Position numbers and translations under genes: made by a program
Assembly (NCBI GenBank): GCA_032718475.1
Contig: JAUCBJ010007149.1
Location: forward strand, 1 to 22,214
Length of the DNA: 22,214 bases
From: Nemertoderma westbladi
Lineage: Eukaryota > Xenacoelomorpha > Nemertodermatida > Nemertodermatidae
Direction: 5' to 3'
Part shown: positions 1-7,969 of the stretch, piece after piece
Numbering within the stretch: the stretch's first letter is position 1
Layout of the letters: each line of letters starts with the position of its first letter
The notes under the pieces: model-generated
Databases searched by the model: none
What the model was told of the DNA's origin: nothing
What the model saw: only the letters and a program-made list of their open reading frames with translations

Positions 1-1
1 C

Positions 2-3000
2 TTAGGTAAAGGTAGGTAAAGCGCTAGGTAAAACTTCAGAGATACGAGCAACTTTCCAGTTGAATCGCTTTGAGTTAGAGTCAGTGAGCATCACTAAATC
101 ACCAACGGCGAAATTTCTGTGAGGGCGGAGCCATTTCTGTCGAGTCATCAAGTTCTCGAGATATGTTCGTTGCCAGATAGTCCAATATTGGTTGGCCAAG
201 AACTGTGCTTTCCTCCACATGGTCTTATAATTGAGCTCATTGCCGTCATACAGCTCATGCAGAAGTCTGTTAGAGTTTGGTAAAACGGTACTACGTCGGA
301 GTAATAAATGATTCGGCGTCAGTATTTCATTTGACGTCACATCGTCATTTAGAGGGCAAAGAGGTCTATCGTTAATTAGATACTGGACTTCGGCCCCATG
401 GCTGGCGATGTCTGCTGGATTCTTCGTACCAGGAATATGACGCCATTGAGAGGGAGCTGTGTAGCGTCGAATTTCTTCAATTCGGTTGGCTTCGTATGTT
501 TCGAATCTCCGAGACTCATTAGCGATCTGACACAAAACGCTTGTACTGTCACTCCAACATATTACATTGTTTGAATGAATCTGCAGGGTGATGCTCGCAG
601 CGAACTGTCTATGACTACGTACGAGTAAAACGGCTGACTGCAATTCAAGTCTTGGAATGGAAACCTTCTTTAGAGGTGCAGTACGTGTCTTTGCATACAC
701 CATGGAACAAGTTATGTGGCCTGAGGGTGACACTTTACGTATGTATGATAAACAACCATATCCAGTTAAACTGGCATCGCAAAAGTGATGTAATTGTAAC
801 ACATCAGTATCAGTCGAAATGGTATTGGCAAAATAATGGCGTGGTATCTGAAGATTTTCAAGCTGATGTAGTTGATTGTACCACTGTAACCATTCCGATG
901 CTAACGATTGTTCTAGAACATCGTCCCAGTTCAATTTTAGTCCCCATAGTTTCTGAAGGAACTGTTTTCCCTGAAGAATAATGGGAGCCACGAGTCCTAA
1001 TGGATCATATATAGACGCTACGCAAACAAGACAGCCACGTTTGGTCAAGGCATGGGATTTTCGTGATGGTTTAAATAGGAAGCAGTCTCGCTCAGGGCAC
1101 CATACTATACCGAGAGCTCGCGAAACGGGAAGTTCATCGAAGTTCAAGTCGAGCTCAGCCTCAACACGTTTGGACTGTGGAATGTATTTAAGAAATTCCT
1201 TCGATGATGACATGAATTTTGTTAAAGTGAATCCTCCAAGTCGCAAACACTCGATTAATCCTAGAGCCAATCGGACGGCCTTTGTAACACTCTCAGCACC
1301 CGACATTCCGTCGTCAACATAAAACTGTTTGTTGATCGCTTCGATAACATTGGGTGGAAATTTGTCCTTGTGATCCTCAGCTGATTGTCGGAGAGCGTAT
1401 GTTGCCGCACACGGAGAATCTTTTTTACCAAACATATGAACTAACATCTGATAAATAATATAATCTGCTGGATTATTAGGTTCAACATCACCCTCCCACC
1501 AGATAATATTCTGTGACTCAGAATCGCAGTCGTAAGTGCGCACTTGGTGAAACATCTGTTCAATGTCACAAGCAAAAACTACCCTGTGCTGCCGAAATTG
1601 AAACAATACCTCTATAATGGAGTTGTAAAAATTGGGTCCCTCCATTAATTCTGAATTGAGACTCATTCCTTTATATTGTGCCGCCGCGTTATTTACCACC
1701 CTCAACTTACCAGGTTTGTTGGCGTTCCAGACGGGATGTGTTGGCACATAGTACTTACGCGGACCATCAGGTAACAATTTTTCAGCTTCTGTAAGTCGTT
1801 GGGCATACCCTTTCGCTTCATATTCATCAAATGTGGCTTGATATTTTTTATGATCAGCCGGGATTTTAAGTAATTTACGCTTGATCCATCTCAGCCTAGT
1901 CAAAGCTAATTGTTTATTATTTATTAGGGGTTTATCTTTGTTTAACCACAACATTCCTACGTAGTAATGACCGTCTATGAACTTTGTTGTCTCTCTTAGA
2001 ATTTTCTCAGATTGTATGTCTTGTACAGATTTGTTTTGCAGTCGTGTAGGACAATAATATGCTTCAGAATCCCAAAATTTCATCAGTAAGTCATGGGTAA
2101 CTTCATCTGATGGGCTATTATCATTCCACAAAGGACAACATTCTAGATGATTTACTGATACTTGAGCTTTAGAATATTTTAAGTCATCGGGATTTTCGTC
2201 AGTAACGTCATCAGTTATGTCATCATATACATCATTCAAACGCCATCTGCAAGGTTGTTGTACACATTCCATCTGCTCAACAAAGTCATAATTTTCACTT
2301 CTTTCAGCCTTACACGTATGGACCTCCAAATCTGCATGACTGGCGTCATGGTTACTGCTGACATCACTTGCTACTTGTACTGACGGCAAACGCCGTCCAT
2401 CACATAATGGGCCTACCAAAGTCCAACCAAATGGCGTTTTAATTGCGTGGGGGTTATTAATCTCATCATGGGAAGTGGGTCCCCATACGGATTTTAGAAC
2501 TTTGTGAGCCTGGGGGTTATTCATTCCAATTATCATTGAAATACTATCAATATCTACAGTAGGATAAGTAATGTTTACATTCTTAAGGTAAGTCAGCTGG
2601 TCTAATGACCACCTACTAGGTCTAACGTAATTTACGTGAAGATTAGGTATTAACATTACGTCTCTTAGGGATAATGTGAAGTGACAGTCCTTTTGAATAG
2701 ATCTAACAACACAAGCACCCTGTTCCACTGTCTTGCCTTCACGTGTTAGTATGGTGTTAAGTGATACATCTACAGGTTCTGTATCCATGTCTAGTAGCTC
2801 ACCTACAGTCTTGTCTATTAGCGTCCCTGTGGAACCATCATCTAACAAAGCAAACGTAGTTATTAGGCGTCCCGTTTCAGTATTCTCAACTGAGAGTGGT
2901 ACTACACCAAGGAATACAGCCTTTATGTCTAACCCCTTTGGATTCAAATCATGATTTAATGCCATTGTAGCTACGCTTTTGTATGCCCTATGATCTGTGG

Positions 3001-3010
3001 GGCGAGCCAC
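2..3010 (-). CDS. pol: BEL/Pao pol: A17 protease, reverse transcriptase, RNase H, truncated integrase
   Basis: This encodes retrotransposon enzymes that would process the polyprotein and copy the RNA inside virus-like particles. Near residues 55-61 is LLDDGST, the aspartic protease site (LLDSGS in relatives). The reverse transcriptase core follows, with VWNANKPGKLRVV upstream and the catalytic YVDD at residues 564-567 (nt 1310-1321). RNase H begins at HHFCDAS (Asp 745) and continues through IPRLELQSAV and CWSDST to NPADIASHG. At about residue 872 the text jumps straight to LINDRPLCPL and TPNHLL, the end of an integrase core, then to a DUF5641-like tail (VGDLVML). The zinc-binding part and most of the catalytic core are missing. 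The first codon is GTG, not a credible start, and an in-frame TAA lies at 3026-3028, so the ORF is a gag-pol fragment. It ends in TAA at 2-4, shorter than a full DUF5641. Confidence 0.9.
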   Translation of the reverse strand: MARPTDHRAYKSVATMALNHDLNPKGLDIKAVFLGVVPLSVENTETGRLITTFALLDDGSTGTLIDKTVGELLDMDTEPVDVSLNTILTREGKTVEQGACVVRSIQKDCHFTLSLRDVMLIPNLHVNYVRPSRWSLDQLTYLKNVNITYPTVDIDSISMIIGMNNPQAHKVLKSVWGPTSHDEINNPHAIKTPFGWTLVGPLCDGRRLPSVQVASDVSSNHDASHADLEVHTCKAERSENYDFVEQMECVQQPCRWRLNDVYDDITDDVTDENPDDLKYSKAQVSVNHLECCPLWNDNSPSDEVTHDLLMKFWDSEAYYCPTRLQNKSVQDIQSEKILRETTKFIDGHYYVGMLWLNKDKPLINNKQLALTRLRWIKRKLLKIPADHKKYQATFDEYEAKGYAQRLTEAEKLLPDGPRKYYVPTHPVWNANKPGKLRVVNNAAAQYKGMSLNSELMEGPNFYNSIIEVLFQFRQHRVVFACDIEQMFHQVRTYDCDSESQNIIWWEGDVEPNNPADYIIYQMLVHMFGKKDSPCAATYALRQSAEDHKDKFPPNVIEAINKQFYVDDGMSGAESVTKAVRLALGLIECLRLGGFTLTKFMSSSKEFLKYIPQSKRVEAELDLNFDELPVSRALGIVWCPERDCFLFKPSRKSHALTKRGCLVCVASIYDPLGLVAPIILQGKQFLQKLWGLKLNWDDVLEQSLASEWLQWYNQLHQLENLQIPRHYFANTISTDTDVLQLHHFCDASLTGYGCLSYIRKVSPSGHITCSMVYAKTRTAPLKKVSIPRLELQSAVLLVRSHRQFAASITLQIHSNNVICWSDSTSVLCQIANESRRFETYEANRIEEIRRYTAPSQWRHIPGTKNPADIASHGAEVQYLINDRPLCPLNDDVTSNEILTPNHLLLRRSTVLPNSNRLLHELYDGNELNYKTMWRKAQFLANQYWTIWQRTYLENLMTRQKWLRPHRNFAVGDLVMLTDSNSKRFNWKVARISEVLPSALPTFT
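390..400 (-). other. Deletion junction: RNase H joined in frame to integrase C-terminus
   Basis: The conserved NPADIASHG motif at the end of RNase H is followed within a few codons by EVQYLINDRPL. The latter resembles the EIE-LINSRPL motif near the end of BEL/Pao integrase cores. In complete elements a zinc-binding domain and a DDE core of several hundred residues lie between these two motifs. The reading frame is kept across the join. Confidence 0.7.
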
Positions 3011-4240
3011 GAAGTTGGCGGAGCCTTAGCGAATTGACACTGTTAGGGGGTGGGTCAATTTATGCAAATAGTTGTCGTCGTCGTCGTCGTTGTCGTCGTC
3101 ATCGTTGTCGTCGTCGTTGTCGTTACGATTTTGACATGCTAATAACTTTGTCGGATTTAAAGCTGCCAAGTTGAAAATTTGTAGGTATCAATATGAGCAA
3201 AAGTTGAGATTTTTGAGAGACTTTCAGACACCATCAGTGCAATCGTCTCCCGCTAGAGGGCCACATGTCTAAACATTAAATGCCCTCCCATTTCTTTGCT
3301 TTTAATCCGTTTAAGCTGAAACTTGGCAGATATGTATTAGACCATTAGCTGTGACTTTCAAAGGAGGCGAATCCATCTGCAGTTCTCCAGTCTGCCGCTA
3401 GAGGGCCAAAGGTCTGAAAGTGAAATCGTTGTCGTCGTTACGATTTTGACATGCTAATAACTTTGTCGGATTTAAAGCTGCCAAGTTGAAAATTTGTAGG
3501 TATCAATATGAGCAAAAGTTGAGATTTTTGAGAGACTTTCAGACACCATCAGTGCAATGGTCTCCCGCTAGAGGGCCACATGTCTAAACATTAAATGGCC
3601 ACCCATTTCTTTGCTTTTAATCCGTTTAAGCTGAAACTTGGGAAGTATGTACTAGACCATTAGCTGTAAATTTCAAAGGAGGCTAATCTGTCTGCAGTTC
3701 TCCAGTCTGCCGCTAGAGGGCGAAATGTCCCGAATGTGAAATTATTCTTCCATTTAGTTATTTATGATCTGATCCACCTGAAACTTGTCATATATGTACT
3801 AGAAGACATCCTAAGTCTTTGTGTGGACAGTAATCGGTCCGGAGTTTTCGAGTCTGCCGCTAGAGGGCGAAATGTAGGAAAGTGATAACCTTCGCGAATT
3901 CCTTGATCTTAATCTATTTAAGCTGAATTTTGGAATATACAGTACCGGTATGTACTAGACCACATGCCTCGTCTTTGTGAGGAAGGTGATCGATCCATAG
4001 TTCTTTAATATGCCGCTAGAGGGCTAAATGTATGAAAGTGAAAACCTTCCAACATTTCGTTATTTATGATCCGTCAATCGGAAACTTGGTAGATATGTAA
4101 TAGACCATAGGCTGTGGCTTTGTAGGGAAACTAATCCTTCCTTCTTCAGTTACCCAGTCTCCCGCTAGAGGGTTAACGTTTTCCGGGAAAATCTTCTCCT
4201 ATGTTTTTATAATCCTTTCGAGTTGATACTTAGCATTAAC
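3011..4240. repeat. Satellite of ~147 bp monomers between gag and pol, with CCGCTAGAGGGC cores
   Basis: This gene-free stretch is a tandem array of diverged monomers. The core CCGCTAGAGGGC recurs starting at 3250, 3395, 3565, 3710, 3857, 4013 and 4162 (last base changed in the final copy). Spacings are 145, 170, 145, 147, 156 and 149 bp. Monomers share a body with GTTTAAGCTGAAACTTGG and ATATGTACTAGACCAT. A higher-order duplication is also visible: a block starting at 3121 is repeated nearly exactly from 3436, an offset of 315 bp. The core resembles the vertebrate and insect CTCF-binding core. No coding potential is seen. The array lies between the gag stop and the first open pol codons, so it probably inserted into or expanded within the retroelement. 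Confidence 0.85.
3072..3127. repeat. (TCG)n microsatellite with TTG interruptions
   Basis: There is a run of TCG/GTC triplets interrupted by single T or A changes, directly at the pol-proximal edge of the satellite. A short GTCGTCGTT remnant recurs at 3428-3439, showing that the triplet run was part of the 315 bp unit when it duplicated. Confidence 0.85.
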
Positions 4241-6955
4241 TCATTTCACGTGCTGCGCGAAGGCCCCACTTCGTGTATTAGAGAACTGACTAAACTTCAT
4301 AGATGTAGTGTTAGCCGCACTATCACGTTGTATAGCATAATAGTTTCTGAAAAGGTTGTCTGTCTCTTCCTCTGTCTTACATGGTTCAGGATGCAAAACC
4401 CTAGCGTGTCGTTTTCCACATCCACTTGCTGTGCAACGATATTTAGATCTGCACTTTTTCCGCCAATGCCCTTTCCGGAGACATAACGTACATAACTTAT
4501 GTTCAGCCACGAAATCATAACACGCGCGGCTACCAATATCCTGTAGTTGAGTGCACTGAGCAGTAAAGTGAATTTTTTGGCAAAATAGACATGGCGACAT
4601 TTCTGCCGCTGTTGTATTTACATTAATGTCTGTGTCGTCGACTAAGTAACCATAGTCACCTACAAGTGGGTTGTCTTGGGTAAATGGTTCGTCGTTATTT
4701 GTCTCCATTCCAGTCCATTCGTCGGTCACATGGAAACTTGACATTGTACTGGTCACCTTAGCTTCCGTGGGCATTCTAGAAGGTTTTTGTATGTCTAATA
4801 CTTCCCGGCCAGGTGAAAAACCTTTAAATTTATTTCCCATTTTGCGCCTTAAAATGTCACCCGCTGCCTGAGGACCATATAACGGACATGTAGCTACATT
4901 TGCTTCCTCGTCTAGGAAAACCATAAACTCATCCATTCCGGGGTCACGCCCACACCTAATCCTAAATTTATTTACCTGCCTAGCCCAACGTATTCGTAAT
5001 GGATTTGCTAAATTTGCCGCTATATTCTGAATAAATTCAGGATTATTTAAATAGTAATGACATTGTAGGGTCTGTAAAATATCCATTGTGCGTCTTACAT
5101 CGTGAGAGTACTTAAGTAGTTCTTTAGGGGAAGCTACGGGATATCTACATCGAGTGACGTCGGCAACAACTGCTTTCATTACCAATGCTGGTTGTCCATA
5201 TCGTCTTTCTAATGTGTTCCATGCCATAGCATACCCGTCAGTCATGCCTTCAAAGTGTTCGATTAAATCTAAAGGTTCTCCTCTAACATATGTTATTAAA
5301 TATCGAAGTTTTACCTCATCTGAAACCTGCTTAGCATCAACCTGCGTACGAAACCTGTTTTTAAATCCTAAACATTTCTTTGGGTCTCCGGTAAAAGGTG
5401 TTGGATCTAATTTTGGGGCCTCTAATGAAAGAGCTAATTTTTCGAACAAGGCATGCTGTTGGTTTGCTGTAGTATGGTTACATTTTTGTAGCGGTCGTCG
5501 ACATTTGGTAGACTTCGATGAACTATTTTTTACGTTGCTATGACTACACTTTAAGTCCTCACTACTATTGTCAGAATAATTATCATCGTCATCTGTATGT
5601 CTATCATGGTCTGGGTCAGGGTCACCATAAGGTATGGAATGTCTGTACGGGGCTAAATCAACATCTGGGCCAGAGTTTCCTATGCATTCCGGGTTGTCTG
5701 TGACTATACCTCCATATGCATCCTGCGGTACACATGTATTCTCAGTAGTATGTCGCCTGGAGTTAGATTTTCTGGACTTAGCCCGATTAGGCTGATCTAC
5801 TGATTGTGGGTGCTTACTTATTGAGCCGACAGTACGCGATTGTGCATAAAATGCTTCGCCTCGCGGTCCTGGTGGCACTTTAAATTGTTCAGGGGGTCGT
5901 GATGGAGTAGTAGGTTGCATTTCAAACTGTGTGTATGGTCTGTCGTGAAGTCTATACGCACTGGCCACACAAGGCCTATTGTATGTCGCTCCGCTGTCTT
6001 TAGGGATTGATACATTATGTTTCTTATTAACAGGTAACTGTTGGGTACTGCACTGTGGTGACGTCATTGAATCATCAATTCGTGACGTCATTGTGCTTCC
6101 GGGTTTAGGATGGCTGTGAGGTGGATGAGAAACACTAGTAAATTGTTTATGTTCGAGCGGCTGCTGGGTTGCCATCATGGGTGTCATCATATGCTGAGCT
6201 AATTTGTTAATAGATTGCGTCACATGTGATACAACCTCATCAAGTTGCTGATGAGTCACAAGGCGGTTCTCTGGAATAGTAGACAAATTACACTTTTGTG
6301 AGTCTGTTCTGTATATCCCTTTTCCTTTACGGAAAATTGTTGTCTTTTGTGGGTCCGCAATACGTGGTGGAAGTTGTCTAACACCTTCATCTGCCGAATT
6401 CTCTGACAGCTCATCATCATTATCTTCCTCTGTATCAGTTCTAATCATATGAGGCACTGAGTTAAAGGTTAACTTATTACGTATTAGTGATGATTCTGTA
6501 CGTGTGGTGTGAGGTGTTGTAATTGTTGTCATTGTCGAAGTCGGGGGTACTACAACTTCTACAGGGTCTGCTACTTGTACAGGGTCTGCTACTTGTACAG
6601 GGTCTGCTACATCTGTAATTTCTGTGATAGCTGTAACAGGTCCATTGGCGAATGGTCTGGGGGCATCACTCCAGAATATGGATTCAGTAGGAGTGGATTG
6701 CATAGAAGGTAAAGCCAGGGACGCTATATCCACAACAGTGTCAGTCTCGATGGCTTGCTCTACTTGCTGCCTATATTCTTCTAACTGGCGCTGGTGTCGA
6801 GCATGTTGGAGATCCTTTTGGTCTTCAAAATGTCTTATACGCTGGAAAATATCGTTTTTCTTTTGCATTTCTTTAATCCTATCACGTTCAGCTTGCTCTA
6901 CCTGTAATGACTTACGATGAGCTTCATCCAACTGCCTCTTAGCTGCCTGTGAGGC
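4241..6955 (-). CDS. gag: BEL/Pao gag, main part: DUF1759-type core and zinc knuckles
   Basis: This encodes the structural capsid/nucleocapsid-type protein. It opens with a charged coiled coil (nt 6955 to ~6750), then a Ser/Thr/Pro- and Asp-rich linker that includes a three-fold VADPVQ repeat. The DUF1759 core begins at about nt 5430 with PTPFTGDPKKCLGFKNRF and continues through RYLITYVRGEPLDLI and NTLERRYGQP. Cysteine motifs lie at about nt 4590-4375: CLFCQKIHFTAQC (CX2CX3HX4C), CTLCLRKGHWRKKC (CX2CX4HX4C), and a CX4CX3HX4H motif ending ARVLH. This layout is standard for BEL/Pao. The ORF ends in TGA at 4241-4243, directly at the satellite, so the native link to protease is lost. It is in the same frame as the segment ending at 6956, separated only by the stop codon there. 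The likely initiator is further upstream. Confidence 0.88.
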   Translation of the reverse strand, partial: ASQAAKRQLDEAHRKSLQVEQAERDRIKEMQKKNDIFQRIRHFEDQKDLQHARHQRQLEEYRQQVEQAIETDTVVDIASLALPSMQSTPTESIFWSDAPRPFANGPVTAITEITDVADPVQVADPVQVADPVEVVVPPTSTMTTITTPHTTRTESSLIRNKLTFNSVPHMIRTDTEEDNDDELSENSADEGVRQLPPRIADPQKTTIFRKGKGIYRTDSQKCNLSTIPENRLVTHQQLDEVVSHVTQSINKLAQHMMTPMMATQQPLEHKQFTSVSHPPHSHPKPGSTMTSRIDDSMTSPQCSTQQLPVNKKHNVSIPKDSGATYNRPCVASAYRLHDRPYTQFEMQPTTPSRPPEQFKVPPGPRGEAFYAQSRTVGSISKHPQSVDQPNRAKSRKSNSRRHTTENTCVPQDAYGGIVTDNPECIGNSGPDVDLAPYRHSIPYGDPDPDHDRHTDDDDNYSDNSSEDLKCSHSNVKNSSSKSTKCRRPLQKCNHTTANQQHALFEKLALSLEAPKLDPTPFTGDPKKCLGFKNRFRTQVDAKQVSDEVKLRYLITYVRGEPLDLIEHFEGMTDGYAMAWNTLERRYGQPALVMKAVVADVTRCRYPVASPKELLKYSHDVRRTMDILQTLQCHYYLNNPEFIQNIAANLANPLRIRWARQVNKFRIRCGRDPGMDEFMVFLDEEANVATCPLYGPQAAGDILRRKMGNKFKGFSPGREVLDIQKPSRMPTEAKVTSTMSSFHVTDEWTGMETNNDEPFTQDNPLVGDYGYLVDDTDINVNTTAAEMSPCLFCQKIHFTAQCTQLQDIGSRACYDFVAEHKLCTLCLRKGHWRKKCRSKYRCTASGCGKRHARVLHPEPCKTEEETDNLFRNYYAIQRDSAANTTSMKFSQFSNTRSGAFAQHVK
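6561..6614 (-). repeat. Three 18 bp direct repeats inside gag
   Basis: The unit ACAGGGTCTGCTACTTGT (plus strand) occurs at 6561-6578 and 6579-6596, then with changes at its end at 6597-6614. It encodes a repeated VADPVQ hexapeptide on the minus strand. It is a whole number of codons, so the expansion kept the gag frame. Confidence 0.9.
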
Positions 6956-7597
6956 TTATTCCATCTGTCGCTTTGCTGCTTCCTCTTGAAGTTTCGCAGC
7001 TTCCTTAGCCTCGTCTACCTGCCTCTTAGCTGCTTCCATTTGTAGGTTTGTAGCTTCCTTAGCCTCTTCAACCTGCCTCTTGGCTGCTTCCATTCGAGCA
7101 CTAGCTTGCGCAGTTGCAAGTCTATTCTCGACCAGAACCCGTTCCCATTCAATCTGTTGAGCCATCATCATGTCCTCCTCGTCATGTCGCTTAGATAGAA
7201 CAGAGAGGTTAGCCTCGGCTATGCGTCTCATTCGAGATGACACTGTGGTTCCAGCGTCAGATGCCCCCGACCCTGCTATAGAACACCTACCTACACTATT
7301 GGCCCTGATTGGTAAATTTAGTGTAGGTCTGTCTACGTCTGGGCTGGTTACAATTGGCGTAAGTGTGCGATTCACGTGCTGACTAGAATCTGTTGCAAAC
7401 GGAATAGGGTAACTATCCCAGGCTAAAGAAGCAATGGGTGTACTTACGGCTGAGGTTGTTTGGGTACTTACTCGGGATGTAATTGGTTCCAACTTAGTGC
7501 TTACCCATTCTGAAAATATAGTATATCTATCCTTACACTGTACATACCTTTTCTGAGCTCGTTGATATTCATCGACAGAGCCACCCTGGACGGTCAC
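6956..7597 (-). CDS. gag: BEL/Pao gag, N-terminal part, ended by an in-frame TAA
   Basis: This is the upstream segment of the same gag reading frame. It begins around VTVQGGSVDEYQRAQKRY and passes a Ser/Thr-rich region. It ends in a Glu/Ala/Lys/Arg-rich coiled coil made of repeats such as AAKRQVEEAKEA, AAKRQVDEAKEA and AAKRQME. The TAA at 6956-6958 falls inside the third repeat, after which the same frame continues with the same repeat character. This is best explained as one nonsense change in an otherwise continuous gag, though programmed readthrough cannot be excluded. The codon at 7597 is GTG and the frame stays open up to a TAG at 7658-7660. No convincing ATG is visible, so the true start may lie in another frame or upstream. 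Confidence 0.75.
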   Translation of the reverse strand: MTVQGGSVDEYQRAQKRYVQCKDRYTIFSEWVSTKLEPITSRVSTQTTSAVSTPIASLAWDSYPIPFATDSSQHVNRTLTPIVTSPDVDRPTLNLPIRANSVGRCSIAGSGASDAGTTVSSRMRRIAEANLSVLSKRHDEEDMMMAQQIEWERVLVENRLATAQASARMEAAKRQVEEAKEATNLQMEAAKRQVDEAKEAAKLQEEAAKRQME

Positions 7598-7660
7598 GGC
7601 CCTAAACAGATTAGGTTCTCTGTTCGCAGAACACCGAACACTATTCCGGCCACGGAACTA

Positions 7661-7751
7661 GTCCAGCAGAATGCCTTTATAGAATCCTGGGATTTGGGGG
7701 ACGAGAGGATCTCAGCAACTAAGCGAAAACGAACAATAGGATGTTCCTAGA
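7661..7751 (-). other. Upstream flank of gag, possibly part of the 5' LTR or leader
   Basis: No coding sequence continues here in the gag frame. On the minus strand a TATAAAG word occurs at about 7676-7682, some 80 bases before the open gag frame. It could be an LTR promoter element, but no second LTR is available for comparison and no primer-binding site could be identified. Confidence 0.2.
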
Positions 7752-7778
7752 CCCCCCCCCCCCCCCCCCAAAAAAAAT
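7752..7778. repeat. C18 homopolymer followed by A-run
   Basis: A pure run of 18 C (7752-7769) is directly followed by A residues. Homopolymers of this length are prone to sequencing and assembly error. This one marks the boundary between the retroelement flank and the GATC-rich repeat region. Confidence 0.9.
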
Positions 7779-7969
7779 TTATCCAGAAGACTTTTCGCCA
7801 TACATAATGTGTTAAAAAAGTCTACGGTTCTCCGGCTAGGGCCAATTTGAGTCAAAAAGTCCGCTTCCCTAGCAACCATGTTGCTATGGAGATAAGTCCA
7901 GAACCGCTAATGCTACGGACTTGGGACCGGCGCCAATCGATAGGCAGCATATGGGTTTACATTCAAATG

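Larger units (their letters stand above)
2..7660 (-). mobile_element. BEL/Pao LTR retrotransposon, decayed, with satellite inserted between gag and pol
   Basis: Gag-like and pol-like ORFs lie on the same strand in the expected order. From high to low coordinates they encode a coiled-coil gag N-terminus, a DUF1759-type gag core, zinc knuckles, an A17-type aspartic protease, reverse transcriptase, RNase H and an integrase C-terminus with a DUF5641-like tail. That order and the A17/DUF1759 pairing are diagnostic of BEL/Pao. The element is broken in four ways: one TAA inside gag, a 1.2 kb satellite between gag and pol, loss of the integrase core, and an early stop at the window edge. No LTR pair can be shown. 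The 3' LTR would lie left of the window. The 5' LTR, if present, would begin beyond about 7660, where the sequence runs into a C18 tract and a satellite. Both outer limits are therefore approximate. Confidence 0.85.

Noticed and set aside
652-981. Plus-strand ORFs at 652-981 and 981-1322
   Set aside because: They are antisense to the reverse transcriptase and RNase H of the BEL pol and show no domain of their own.
6509-6712. Plus-strand ORF with repeated YRVCYL peptide
   Set aside because: It is the antisense reading of the 18 bp repeats in gag, so the peptide repeat is a by-product.
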